Of a DNA stretch of 35,560 nucleotides, positions 16,190 to 24,909 are shown one piece after another. The notes under the pieces were generated by a model. It saw only the letters and a program-made list of their open reading frames with translations. It was not told the origin of the DNA and did not search any database. Origin of the DNA: Victivallales bacterium (GTDB taxonomy: Bacteria; Verrucomicrobiota; Lentisphaeria; Oligosphaerales; Oligosphaeraceae); assembly GCA_017548425.1 (NCBI GenBank), contig JAFZAB010000083.1, positions 1 to 35,560 of the forward strand, written 5' to 3'. How positions within the stretch are numbered: the first letter of the stretch is position 1; each line of letters begins with the position of its first letter. A program made the translations under genes and the position numbers.

Positions 16190-16763
16190 TATTCTGAAAT
16201 GCGAGCATATAGGAGATTCCCCAAAAGACATGGACGATATGGATACATTTGAAGTCCATCATCGGGAAACTGGCAAGGGATTTGAATTGTATTTCAAACG
16301 ATATGCTCTTCAGGATGAATACAATGACCTGATGAGAACCTATGTCGTGCGTCATAAAGTGACAGACGAATGTGTCGGCTATTTCTCTCTGAAAGCGGGA
16401 TTGATCGCAATCAATGAGAAAAAGGAATCTGGAAATATCTCTTTTGACACTCTACCTGGCGTTGAACTGGCTAATTTTGCAATAAATAAAACCTTTGCAG
16501 AAAAATACAACAGCCATGGTTTAGGCAAAGTTTTGTTTCTTGATTTGATTGCTCCTTTTGTTACTCAATTGTCAGAGTATCTTGGCATCTATATGCTTTA
16601 TCTTTTTGCCTTGCCATATAAGAAACTGATGTCAACCTACGAAAGTTATGGTTTCAAGCGCCTGCCCTCATTGGCTGAACAAGAACTGCATAAACGCATT
16701 AAGCCTGCATATGATCAGTCATGCATTTTCATGTATCAAACTCTGAGGGATTTGGAAAATTGA
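16170..16763 (+). CDS. GNAT-family N-acetyltransferase
   Basis: A 197-residue cytosolic protein. The acetyl-CoA pyrophosphate loop is visible as NSHGLGKVLFLDLI near residues 112-125, preceded by the strand GVELANFAI and followed by a late YESYGFKRLP segment, all in GNAT order. An AAGGGAAG lies six to eight bases before the ATG, inside the upstream small ORF. Base composition is clearly more AT-rich than the neighbours, and the pair sits between a terminator and an unrelated importer gene, which suggests acquisition by transfer. It could be the toxin of a GNAT-type toxin-antitoxin pair acting on aminoacyl-tRNA, or an ordinary small-molecule or protein acetyltransferase. The substrate is unknown. 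Confidence 0.82.
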   Translation: MKLPESDILKCEHIGDSPKDMDDMDTFEVHHRETGKGFELYFKRYALQDEYNDLMRTYVVRHKVTDECVGYFSLKAGLIAINEKKESGNISFDTLPGVELANFAINKTFAEKYNSHGLGKVLFLDLIAPFVTQLSEYLGIYMLYLFALPYKKLMSTYESYGFKRLPSLAEQELHKRIKPAYDQSCIFMYQTLRDLEN

Positions 16764-16855
16764 GTTCCGTGGGTGAAGCGAGCATCTATAGCCAGATTGC
16801 TTATGGACCGTCCATCACAACACGATTTCATGTGCTTTTTCCTGCCTTCAATTGA

Positions 16856-16888
16856 TTAGACTTTTCATCCATCAACGATTACATTTTA
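16856..16888 (+). promoter_or_regulatory. Candidate btuF promoter
   Basis: TTAGACTTTT (16856-16865) and ATTACATTTTA (16878-16888) repeat the motif found upstream of the GH106-like gene with one extra base of spacing. As a promoter it reads TTAGAC, 18 bp, TACATT, ending about 80 bp before btuF. No cobalamin riboswitch core was found in the 203-bp gap; a tandem AGCAACCG pair lies near 16939-16956. Confidence 0.45.
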
Positions 16889-16966
16889 AATTTTGCTGTT
16901 TGGATTCTACTTCTATTAAACATGACTATCTTTGCCATCAGCAACCGATAGCAACCGCTTGCCATT

Positions 16967-17752
16967 ATGAACAAACTCTTCTCCATCTTATTGCTGTTCG
17001 CCCTGCCGCTCATGGCGCAGGAAGAACGCATCATTTCGTTGTCGCCGGCCTTGACGGAACTAGTCTTCAAGCTTGGAAAAGGCCAGCAGCTTATCGCGAG
17101 AAGCGAGCCGTGCGACTACCCGCCGGAGGTCAAAAAGCTGCCTGTGGCAGGCCGTTTCGCGGATCCGGACATGGAGCGCATTCTCACGCTTCGTCCGACG
17201 CTTGTCATCACGAACGATCTCATCAATCCAGGCGTCCGTACCGTCATGGAAAACGCCAAAATCCGCTGCGTCCAAAAGCAATGCCGCACGATAGAGGAGT
17301 ATGTCGAATGGGTCAAACTGCTCGGCGACGTGCTGAAATGCCCTGAAACGGCGAAGGCAGAATGCGAACGCGTCGAACGCGAAGCGAAACCGTTGCCGAA
17401 AATGAATCGCAAAGTCCTGTGGGTCATTTGGGACTCACCTCTAATGGTCGCGGGAGCGGGCTCGTTGGCGGATGGATTGTTGCAACGTGTTGGCGTCGAA
17501 AACATTGCAGGCAACGTGAAAATCGCCTATTTCAAAAGTTCCTACGACTGGCTACTGGAGCATCAGCCGGACGCCATCGTCTGGACGGCCTCCAAACGGG
17601 ACAATCTGAAACAGCATCGCTTCTGGGGCAATCTGAAAGCCGTCAAGCAGGGAAAAGTCGTCATGTTGCCGAACAACGATCTTGTGCAACGCCCAGGCCC
17701 CCGCATCACGGAAGGCTACAAGCTTCTCGCCGAACAACTTAGAAAACCGTAA
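16967..17752 (+). CDS. btuF: BtuF-like ABC transporter substrate-binding protein
   Basis: A 261-residue exported protein with signal peptide MNKLFSILLLFALPLMAQ. There is no lipobox cysteine, so it is probably a free periplasmic protein. The fold signatures of helical-backbone binding proteins are seen: RIISLSPALTELVFKLG (about 21-37), CDYPPEVKKLPVAG (about 48-61), MERILTLRPTLVI (about 67-79) and RPGPRITEGYKLLAEQL near the C-terminus. These closely resemble BtuF of the vitamin B12 importer. The same family also binds heme and ferric siderophores, so cobalamin is favoured but unproven. The gene is followed after 12 bp by the permease. No Shine-Dalgarno is visible. Confidence 0.92.
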   Translation: MNKLFSILLLFALPLMAQEERIISLSPALTELVFKLGKGQQLIARSEPCDYPPEVKKLPVAGRFADPDMERILTLRPTLVITNDLINPGVRTVMENAKIRCVQKQCRTIEEYVEWVKLLGDVLKCPETAKAECERVEREAKPLPKMNRKVLWVIWDSPLMVAGAGSLADGLLQRVGVENIAGNVKIAYFKSSYDWLLEHQPDAIVWTASKRDNLKQHRFWGNLKAVKQGKVVMLPNNDLVQRPGPRITEGYKLLAEQLRKP

Positions 17753-17764
17753 CCGCCTGCCGTC

Positions 17765-18724
17765 ATGCGTCTTCGAGACATCATCGCCATTCTGTTGAAC
17801 ATCGCCCTGCTGATTTTCGGAATCTGCTGGGGGGCCAGATGGTATTCGCCAATGGCCTTCCTCCATGATTTCGAGAACATGCGGCCGCTTTTCATGCTGC
17901 GTTTCCAGCGGATGGTCACGGCCATCACCATCGGCGGCAGTTTATCGCTGGCGGGACTGATTTTGCAGGCCGTTTTGCGAAATCCGCTGGCGGAACCGTT
18001 CACGCTCGGACTGTCTGGCGGCGCGAGTATCGGCGCGGCGTTGGCGTTCGTGCTCGGCTTCTATTCCAAATGGGTCTTCGCCGTTCCAATCGGAGCCTTT
18101 CTGGGAGCCATATCTACGTTGATTATCGTGCTTTGGATCAGCCGTTGTGGCCGCAACGGCACGGAAAGCCTCCTTCTTTCGGGCGTCATCGCGGGAACCA
18201 TCGCCTCCAACGTTCTTGTGCAGATTCTCTCGTTTGCTCAGAATGAAGAACTTGCGGGTATTACGTGGTGGACGCTTGGCGATTTGCAGGGCACCGATCC
18301 GCGGCTCCTCTGGCCGGGCGTCGTCCTCCTGTTTGTTGCGCTCATCATGTTCCGTTGCATGGCGGACAAAATCGATGCGATCGCCCTCGGTGAAGCGCAG
18401 GCCTTCTATCTCGGTGGAAATCCACGTAAACTCACCGTCGTTCTTGTTGCCGCCGCGTCGTTTCTCGCCGCCGAAACGGTTGCCATGGCGGGCATTATCA
18501 GTTTCTGCGGCCTCATCATCCCGCACATTGTTCGACAGTGCTTCGGTTGCATCCATCGCCACATCGTCCTCACGACGGCCCTCTGGGGAGCTGCCTTCTT
18601 GATGATTTGCGACATCCTATCTCGTTGCATATCAACACAACATGAAATTCCCATCGGCGTCATGACGGCTGTCATCGGCGGTCCGCTTTTCCTCTGGCTC
18701 CTCAACAAACAACACCATGCCTGA
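17765..18724 (+). CDS. btuC: FecCD/BtuC-family ABC transporter permease
   Basis: A 319-residue polytopic inner-membrane protein with about ten hydrophobic segments. The family motif LAGLILQAVLRNPLAEPFTLG with GLSGGASIGAALAF (about residues 61-95) is present, as is the coupling region with GIISFCGLIIPHIVRQ near 243-258. It is the translocation subunit for the substrate delivered by the upstream binding protein. Its last eight bases overlap the ATPase start. Substrate may be cobalamin or an iron complex. Confidence 0.93.
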   Translation: MRLRDIIAILLNIALLIFGICWGARWYSPMAFLHDFENMRPLFMLRFQRMVTAITIGGSLSLAGLILQAVLRNPLAEPFTLGLSGGASIGAALAFVLGFYSKWVFAVPIGAFLGAISTLIIVLWISRCGRNGTESLLLSGVIAGTIASNVLVQILSFAQNEELAGITWWTLGDLQGTDPRLLWPGVVLLFVALIMFRCMADKIDAIALGEAQAFYLGGNPRKLTVVLVAAASFLAAETVAMAGIISFCGLIIPHIVRQCFGCIHRHIVLTTALWGAAFLMICDILSRCISTQHEIPIGVMTAVIGGPLFLWLLNKQHHA

Positions 18725-19484
18725 TTCACCGAACAACCAAACAGCCCTCCGCGCAGACAACCTGTCTTTCGCTTATCGCGACAGAGCGATTGTCCGCGAC
18801 TTCTCGCTGACGCTTGTTCCAGGCGATCTGACGGTTTTGCTCGGTCCGAACGGAAGCGGCAAAAGCACGATCCTCCAACTACTTGCGGGACGGCTCATTC
18901 CGCAAAATGGCGATGTCCTGCTGGACGGTGCCGCCTTGTGGAAATTGTCCGGAACGCAACGTGCGTCGAAAATCGCCGTCGTTCCGCAGGCCGCCCCGCC
19001 CGTGTTTGGATTCACCGTCCATGAACGCGTCGCCATCGGCCGCCGCGCACGACTGTCGCCATTCACAAAATTCACGGAAGAAGACGAACATGACATCGTC
19101 GAAGCCATGCGAATCTTTGACGTCGAACGGCTTGCCGATCGAACCTGCAACCAACTCTCCGGCGGCGAACTGCAACGCGTCATGCTCGCCGCCGCGCTCG
19201 CGCAGAAACCGACGTATCTCCTTCTGGATGAACCGACTTCCGCTCTCGATCCATCCCATGTTGTCAACACCGTCAACATCCTCCGCTCCCTGTTGGATCA
19301 CGTCGCCGTCCTGCTCATCACCCACGACATCGAACTGGCCGCCAACGCCGCCAAACGACTTGTCCTGCTAAAGGACGGCGCCGTCATCGCAGACGGTCCG
19401 CCCGACATTACCCTCACGCCTGAAAATCTCACAACCACCTATGATTGCAAGGCTTCCATAAAGCCTTCCGTTTCGTTTTTCTAG
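18717..19484 (+). CDS. btuD: ABC transporter ATP-binding protein (BtuD/FecE type)
   Basis: A 255-residue cytosolic ATPase. Walker A GPNGSGKS at 43-50, a Q-loop near VVPQAAPP, signature LSGGELQR near 147, Walker B LLLDEPTSALD near 167-177 and the switch His in LLITHDIE are all intact. It overlaps the permease by 8 bp (ATGCCTGA) and is separated from truA by 13 bp. It powers the importer formed with the two upstream genes. Confidence 0.95.
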   Translation: MPDSPNNQTALRADNLSFAYRDRAIVRDFSLTLVPGDLTVLLGPNGSGKSTILQLLAGRLIPQNGDVLLDGAALWKLSGTQRASKIAVVPQAAPPVFGFTVHERVAIGRRARLSPFTKFTEEDEHDIVEAMRIFDVERLADRTCNQLSGGELQRVMLAAALAQKPTYLLLDEPTSALDPSHVVNTVNILRSLLDHVAVLLITHDIELAANAAKRLVLLKDGAVIADGPPDITLTPENLTTTYDCKASIKPSVSFF

Positions 19485-19497
19485 TATCCATCTTATC

Positions 19498-20355
19498 ATG
19501 TCTGAAGAAACCATCATTCAAGAAGAAACCACGCCGCCGTCGGAATACCCTGTGAAGACATGGCATCTTGTCGTGGCGTATGACGGCACGGATTACTGCG
19601 GCTGGCAGGTTCAAAGCACGTTGAAAACCGTGCAGGGCGAAATCCGTAAACGGCTCCGTCTCATGCTCCGCTGCCCAGAACTTGTGGTCGGTGGCTCCAG
19701 TCGTACGGACGCAGGCGTCCATGCCCTCGATCAGCAAGTTTGCTTCACGGCACCTACGCCGCCTGAATTCACCGCCTCTGAATTTGTCCGCAAGCTCAAC
19801 CGCTGGCTGCCAGACGATATCATCGTCCTTTCCGCCACGGAACGCGAGGCGGGCTTCAATGTCCGTTTCGGAAATTACGGAAAGGCATACACTTACTGCC
19901 TGTCACCAGGCCGTAGGACTCATCCGCTTGTCTCACGCTACGTCTGGCGGACGCCACATGAACTCGACATTGACGCCATGCGGCAGGCCGCCGCCTATCT
20001 GCAAGGCGAACACGATTTCGCGTCGTTCGCCGCCAATCCGGGCCGCGACATCGGTTCGACCGTCCGCAATCTGTATCGTCTCGAACTCGTTGAACAGGAT
20101 GGACTTCTGTATGTTGTCGCCGTCGGTGAAAGTTTCCTTTACAAAATGGTCCGTGGGCTGACAGGCTATCTGGTCCATGTGGGGCAGGGCTATGCGAAGC
20201 CGGAAGACGTCCTGCGTGTCATGGAGGCGAAAAACCGCAGCGAAGCGGCGGACAGCGCTCCCGCGAAAGGCCTCTTCCTTGCGAAGGTTTTCTGGCAACC
20301 AGACGAATGGAAAACCTACACACCGAAACTGCCGCCGTTCTTCCAGACAATTTAA
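19498..20355 (+). CDS. truA: tRNA pseudouridine(38-40) synthase TruA
   Basis: A 285-residue enzyme that isomerises uridines 38-40 in the tRNA anticodon arm. Seen: the N-terminal strand VVAYDGTDYCGWQVQ (about 25-39), the catalytic aspartate D71 in GSSRTDAGVHALDQQV, and the C-terminal FLYKMVRGLTGYLVHVGQG segment. A roughly 20-residue acidic N-terminal extension precedes the core. It is the last gene of the importer run, a location that looks like simple co-transcription of a housekeeping gene. Confidence 0.96.
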   Translation: MSEETIIQEETTPPSEYPVKTWHLVVAYDGTDYCGWQVQSTLKTVQGEIRKRLRLMLRCPELVVGGSSRTDAGVHALDQQVCFTAPTPPEFTASEFVRKLNRWLPDDIIVLSATEREAGFNVRFGNYGKAYTYCLSPGRRTHPLVSRYVWRTPHELDIDAMRQAAAYLQGEHDFASFAANPGRDIGSTVRNLYRLELVEQDGLLYVVAVGESFLYKMVRGLTGYLVHVGQGYAKPEDVLRVMEAKNRSEAADSAPAKGLFLAKVFWQPDEWKTYTPKLPPFFQTI

Positions 20356-20391
20356 GGTATTGTAATACTTTCAAACATCGTTGTTAAGGAA

Positions 20392-20429
20392 ACCACAGAT
20401 CACACAGATTACACTGATTTTTCACAGAT
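20392..20429. repeat. 9-bp tandem repeat after truA
   Basis: ACCACAGAT, CACACAGAT and TACACTGAT follow each other (20392-20418), then TTTTCACAGAT. The array starts 37 bp after the truA stop and abuts the inverted repeat that follows. Confidence 0.75.
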
Positions 20430-20521
20430 AGCCTTGCCGCCGAGGCCGACAACAGCAGAAGATTTTTGAATATAAACAATATATAAATAAATAGCATTCA
20501 TCGGCCTCCGGCGACAAGGCT
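20430..20521. repeat. Imperfect inverted repeat with AT-rich centre between truA and waaF
   Basis: AGCCTTGCCGCCGAGGCCGA (20430-20449) and the near-complementary segment 20501-20521 (TCGGCCTCCGGCGACAAGGC plus T) face each other across 51 bp of AT-rich DNA. The arms pair at most positions, with one insertion and one or two mismatches. The remaining 20522-20600 is A/T-rich with no clear promoter or Shine-Dalgarno for waaF. Confidence 0.7.
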
Positions 20522-20600
20522 GGTTTAAAAAAACAGATAAAAAAAACAAATTATCTTATTCAAATAACAGTTGAATATTTTTAAATAATATTTGTTTTCT

Positions 20601-21662
20601 ATGACGTTCTATTCACCGAACTTAAAGAAATTCGAACCACTTCCGCAACCTGTTCAAATCAACGACTGGCGTGGCGGCCTTCTCATTCGTTCCACCAATT
20701 GGCTTGGCGATGCGTTGATGACGCTGCCAGCTGTTGGCCAAATCCGCAAAGTCGTGCCGCAAAACGTTCCAATTTCGATTCTTACGCCAAAAAATCTGGC
20801 CCCCATGTGGAAAGCCTGTCCATTCATTACAGACGTCATTCCCATGGACGGAAAACACATTTCCGCCGATGAAATCGCCGCCGTGAAATCGCATGATTTC
20901 GGCGCGGCTGTCGTGTTTCCAAATTCGTTCGGTTCCGCCATGGACGTCCGCAAGACGGCCATTCCGATTCGCATCGGCCGCAAAGGCCGCTTCCGCAGCC
21001 TGTTGCTGACGCATCGACTGCGCGAATGGCCGCGCGGTGAAAACGTCGGCGTCTGCCATCAGCTGTCGTATTATTTGGAATTAGCCTCCATGCTTGGAAG
21101 CGTCGAATGGACGGCTGACTGCGAGCCGCTGAAGGTCGATCTGTCTCTGGCTGAGGAACTTGGCATGAATGATGGCCGTTGGCTTGTTCTCGCGCCAGGC
21201 GCGGCCTACGGCCCCGCCAAACAGTGGCCGCCGTCGTATTTCGACGCTGTCGCCAAACATTTTTCAGCCAACGGCTGGCGGATCGCCGTCGTTGGTGGGC
21301 CGAACGATAGAACAGCCGCCGAACAGTCCTGCGCAAGCGTCCCAAATTCCTTGAACGTAGCAGGTAAGACGAATCTTGCACAATTGATGGCGGTATTAGC
21401 GAAAGCAACCGTCGTCGTTTCCAACGATTCCGGACCGATGCATCTGGCGGCCGCGCTCGGCAAAACAGGCGTGGCGTTGTTCGGCTCGACGGATCCTATT
21501 GGCACAGGGCCGATCGGAGGCCATTGGATCATCATGGCCTCCGACGCGCCGTGCCGCCCATGCTTCAAACGCGAATGCCCGCTGAATGGCGCGGAGGCTT
21601 ATAAATGCCTCCGCGGCCTATCCGTAGAAAGCATCATAAACGCAATAGAATCATTGGGTTAA
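20601..21662 (+). CDS. waaF: ADP-heptose:LPS heptosyltransferase II (GT9)
   Basis: A 353-residue glycosyltransferase that adds the second heptose to the inner core of lipopolysaccharide at the cytosolic face of the inner membrane. Seen: RSTNWLGDALMTLPAVGQI near the N-terminus, the donor-site motif APGAAYGPAKQWP (about 199-211) and NDSGPMHLAAALGKTGVALFGSTDP (about 274-298). The ATG at 20601 is preferred over an in-frame TTG at 20592. Neither has a Shine-Dalgarno. It implies an LPS with a heptose core, and hence an outer membrane. The closely related WaaC cannot be fully excluded, but the AxYGPAKQWP motif favours WaaF. Confidence 0.92.
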   Translation: MTFYSPNLKKFEPLPQPVQINDWRGGLLIRSTNWLGDALMTLPAVGQIRKVVPQNVPISILTPKNLAPMWKACPFITDVIPMDGKHISADEIAAVKSHDFGAAVVFPNSFGSAMDVRKTAIPIRIGRKGRFRSLLLTHRLREWPRGENVGVCHQLSYYLELASMLGSVEWTADCEPLKVDLSLAEELGMNDGRWLVLAPGAAYGPAKQWPPSYFDAVAKHFSANGWRIAVVGGPNDRTAAEQSCASVPNSLNVAGKTNLAQLMAVLAKATVVVSNDSGPMHLAAALGKTGVALFGSTDPIGTGPIGGHWIIMASDAPCRPCFKRECPLNGAEAYKCLRGLSVESIINAIESLG

Positions 21663-21663
21663 A

Positions 21664-21699
21664 TAACTGGGATAACTGGGATATCTGGGACGTCTGGGA
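21664..21699. repeat. 9-bp tandem repeat after waaF
   Basis: ATAACTGGG (twice), ATATCTGGG and ACGTCTGGG follow without gaps, then ACGATTTTTTC. The array starts one base after the waaF stop codon, in the gap between waaF and the convergent glycosidase-like gene. The T-rich tail after it may help termination, but no hairpin is present. Confidence 0.88.
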
Positions 21700-21738
21700 C
21701 GATTTTTTCTTTTCCTTCTATAAAGATCCTTATGGGCA

Positions 21739-24700
21739 TTATCTCTCAATAATGGCCTCCGAGCGGACATCTATGTCACTTCCATAAAAATAGATTTTTG
21801 ATTGGCCGAAACCATGGAAGACGCGAATCCGCTTGCTTACGTCCAACGGTTTTCCATCCAATGAACGGAATGTGAACAGGAATGGCGAATCGGGAACACG
21901 GCTGCCATTTTCAATCTTTCTGGCATGGACTGCCGCAAACGTCGGCGAAATCACAATGAAATCATGCTTGGTGAGGGTTACATGGCCGCCAAACGCCTCC
22001 GAGAAGGTATCGTTTATGAAAGACATTGGTTCGTCACCATGGCTTGTCCAGATACGAATGTCTCCAAATTCCGCATATTCAATATCATCATTCATTGCAA
22101 TATATCTCGTCATCGGCGAATCCGCCGCCAGCCGCGCAACCCATGACGTGACTTCATACGTGTTTTTGATGAAGGCATCCGTGCGATTTAGCTGATGCTC
22201 TTCACCCCAGCCGTTGTCCATGCGGGACAAATCGGAGCCCAAGGCCTCGCCTGGCTTGAAGACGACCGTCTGCTTTTCATCAACCGACAACACGCCCAAT
22301 AGGTGGATGGTGTGCGTTTTTCCAGTAAAGGTTTTTACATTCTGCCGCGCCAATGTCTTCTTGTCGAATACGCCGACACGCCATAAGATGTTGGAATCGA
22401 AACCATTCGGAACGTTGACCACCCGTTCGTCCATGATGACTTCGCCCGCTTTCATCGGTTGCGTCACCAACGGATGGTCGTCCTGGAAGGCGATGCCTTC
22501 CCGCTCCTTCTCGCCCTTTTCATGGATGAAATGGACGAACATGTTGAGATTCTTATCATAGTCTTCCGTGAACCGCCATTTGTAGGTGATGTTGAATTTT
22601 CGATCTCCAAGTGGCTTTACATCAACCTTTTCCAAAATAATCGGAGCAACAGTTGCGGCGGTTTTCTTGAAATAAAGATGATTGTCGAAATTGTAGAGCG
22701 GGACTTCGGCGTTGGCGATGCAGGCCAGAATGTAGTCGTCGCGGCCGGGCACAGCGCGGTCGCTTTGATGCGTGTAGAGATTTACGCAGTCGCCATAGAC
22801 CATTTCGAACAGCGGAACCAGATCGCCGCCCAGATGGCTGTGGAACTGGCTCGTCTTGTTCCGGATGTTGACGCGATGGCCGAAAACGCCTTCCATGTAA
22901 TCCGCATACGGCACGGCCCATTCGCGGCCCTCTTCGGAGCCGAACAGCCCGAAGTGCTTGCGCGCCAACTGACAAAGCTTGGTCTTGTATTTCATGTCAT
23001 CTGCCCGTGTTTCAGGATGCTTCGGATCGAAGCAGGAGTACAGGCCAGACGCGAAAATCGTATCGATGAAATAAATCGTTGGATGGAACAGCTCTTCAAT
23101 CTTCGGCAGATTCGTCTCTTTTCTGCTTGCGAGTTCGACCTGTTTCTCCGCGCAGACGATCCAGCATGGACCGCCCGCCCAGTTGCCGCCTTGCACAAGC
23201 GAACCATCGCGGTTCTTCGCGACGTAGTCGGGATTCCACGACGGCGCGTCTTTGTACATATCTTGATAGTTGTCGTGCAAACCGAAGAGGAAGCCTGTGT
23301 CGCGAATCCGCTTCGACGCTTTCACAAGTTCTTCATTTCCACCGAGTTCAGGAGCGACTGGCAACGGATCCGGATGCTGGTTGTCATAGCCGCCGTGGAC
23401 CCATCCGGCCAAAACCATCATCGCCTTGTCGATGCCCAGATCATTGTGCAAATGCTCCGCGATCTGCGAGACTTCGTCCAGCGTGTAGCCGACATACGTC
23501 TCCACCTTGCCCGAATGATTGTAACGAGACGACGGAACGCTGCGGTTGAAGACGAACGGCTTGAAATCCGCCGCGCCCGCCATGTTGCGGACGGTGGGGC
23601 CAGATTCCGCTTCTTTCATCTTCCACGTCTTCACAAGTCCTAGATTCATCGCGACTTCGCGATACGCCTTCGCGATTTGCACAAACGAGCCTTTGCCAAG
23701 CGGGCGGACGAAACATTCCGTCGCGCCTGGATCAAGTCGTATGTTCATCATCTGCACGACCGTGCCCGGCATGCTTTCCGCATACGTCCAGTTGCAAATG
23801 AAATCATACGCCGTGTGCGGATGCGTCCAATTGATGAGCAAAGCGCAGCCGTCTTTTTCCTGCCCCATCATCGCCATCGTCGAATCCCAACTGTATGTCG
23901 TTCCCCAGCTCCGACGGATGGGATGCAGCGACCGATTCGTATCAAAGCGTTCGCCTGTACGGTAGCCGACAACCGTCGCGCCTCTTTTATCGCTGTTCGA
24001 TACTGGAAACGAACGGTTTAGAATTTGGACAGCGCATGTGTCCGCCAGTTTTCCCGTGTTTTTCATGGAGAAGCGTAATCCTTCTGGACCAGTCGCTGGT
24101 TCGATGACGATGGCGACCTGCAAATCGTCGTTGATTTTTTTCTCCAACGTCAACGAATTCGCCGTCTCATTTTTCACAATACGGTCGAACGGAATGAGTT
24201 CCGCGCGTTTTTTCTTACCGTTCTCCTCATAACCGGCATAGCCGAAGGCAGGGCCGGCGGCGTTGGAATGCCACAACGCGCCGCCGCGTTTGTCCAGCAG
24301 ATCGTAATAACGGCCATCCGCCGAGAGACGGAAGCGAAGTGACGGCATGTCAATGACATACGGTGCACCATCGAGCCGCGCGTCCAATTTCGCCTTCCGC
24401 GCCGCCGCCACATCCGCCGCCAGCGGCTCGGGAGCCTTGTTCACGACTTCCGGAGCGTTTGGATCAATCGTGATTTCGCCTCCCGCATAGCTGTCCAGAT
24501 AGCGTGTGCCAGCGTTCAAATCGAAGATGCCGACGTGGACAAGATATTTTCCAGGCGGCGTGGACAATGGAACGGAAATCATGAACGGACCGTCTGTTAC
24601 GACTTCTCCTGGCTTCCACATCGTCGTTGGGTAATCCACCAGTTCATGATCGTGGTGGCCACGGATGACGTCGCACTTCTTCTCGGCGTCTTCGATGTGG

Positions 24701-24882
24701 ACAAATGCGCGGTATTCCTCCACCGACGGCTCCGTGCCGCGATTGACGAATTTCACCGTCATGTAGGTCGCGTCGCCTGGCCGCAACGTCCGCGTTCCGA
24801 TTTCAATTCCTGCGATTTCAGGCTTGAACTGCGCCACCAAAGCCGCCGAACTCATCATCAACGCCAATAACGACAACCGCAT
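21739..24882 (-). CDS. Large secreted glycoside-hydrolase-like protein
   Basis: A 1047-residue exported protein; signal peptide MRLSLLALMMSSAALVAQ. AGGAGA lies five bases before the ATG. Region 18-130 is an Ig-like beta-sandwich (FVNRGTEPSVEEYRAFVHIED). A second beta-rich domain follows, then a TIM-barrel-like catalytic core from about residue 470 to 720 (AGWVHGGYDNQHPD, FLFGLHDNYQDMYKDAPSW, YFIDTIFASG near 604, GSEEGREWAVPYADYMEG near 646). C-terminal beta domains end the protein. The barrel resembles the DUF5696/GH101-like group of uncharacterised glycosidases. Asp in YFIDT and Glu in GSEEGR are candidate catalytic residues. The substrate is unknown. It lies downstream of the small basic protein gene but behind that gene's terminator. 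Confidence 0.88.
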   Translation of the reverse strand: MRLSLLALMMSSAALVAQFKPEIAGIEIGTRTLRPGDATYMTVKFVNRGTEPSVEEYRAFVHIEDAEKKCDVIRGHHDHELVDYPTTMWKPGEVVTDGPFMISVPLSTPPGKYLVHVGIFDLNAGTRYLDSYAGGEITIDPNAPEVVNKAPEPLAADVAAARKAKLDARLDGAPYVIDMPSLRFRLSADGRYYDLLDKRGGALWHSNAAGPAFGYAGYEENGKKKRAELIPFDRIVKNETANSLTLEKKINDDLQVAIVIEPATGPEGLRFSMKNTGKLADTCAVQILNRSFPVSNSDKRGATVVGYRTGERFDTNRSLHPIRRSWGTTYSWDSTMAMMGQEKDGCALLINWTHPHTAYDFICNWTYAESMPGTVVQMMNIRLDPGATECFVRPLGKGSFVQIAKAYREVAMNLGLVKTWKMKEAESGPTVRNMAGAADFKPFVFNRSVPSSRYNHSGKVETYVGYTLDEVSQIAEHLHNDLGIDKAMMVLAGWVHGGYDNQHPDPLPVAPELGGNEELVKASKRIRDTGFLFGLHDNYQDMYKDAPSWNPDYVAKNRDGSLVQGGNWAGGPCWIVCAEKQVELASRKETNLPKIEELFHPTIYFIDTIFASGLYSCFDPKHPETRADDMKYKTKLCQLARKHFGLFGSEEGREWAVPYADYMEGVFGHRVNIRNKTSQFHSHLGGDLVPLFEMVYGDCVNLYTHQSDRAVPGRDDYILACIANAEVPLYNFDNHLYFKKTAATVAPIILEKVDVKPLGDRKFNITYKWRFTEDYDKNLNMFVHFIHEKGEKEREGIAFQDDHPLVTQPMKAGEVIMDERVVNVPNGFDSNILWRVGVFDKKTLARQNVKTFTGKTHTIHLLGVLSVDEKQTVVFKPGEALGSDLSRMDNGWGEEHQLNRTDAFIKNTYEVTSWVARLAADSPMTRYIAMNDDIEYAEFGDIRIWTSHGDEPMSFINDTFSEAFGGHVTLTKHDFIVISPTFAAVHARKIENGSRVPDSPFLFTFRSLDGKPLDVSKRIRVFHGFGQSKIYFYGSDIDVRSEAIIER

Positions 24883-24909
24883 GGTCTTCTCCTGTAGCTA
24901 AATCGTGTG

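Noticed and set aside
16764..16966. Cobalamin riboswitch before the BtuF-type importer
   Set aside because: No B12-box-like core or matching stems could be recognised; a covariance-model search would settle it.
21605..21787. Open frame with a repeated Asn-Trp-Asp motif after waaF
   Set aside because: The apparent protein repeat is only the translation of the 9-bp tandem repeat at 21664-21699. It overlaps waaF out of frame and has no Shine-Dalgarno.
22459..23643. A 394-codon plus-strand open frame inside the secreted glycosidase-like gene
   Set aside because: Antisense shadow of a well-supported gene; no Shine-Dalgarno and no recognisable domain.
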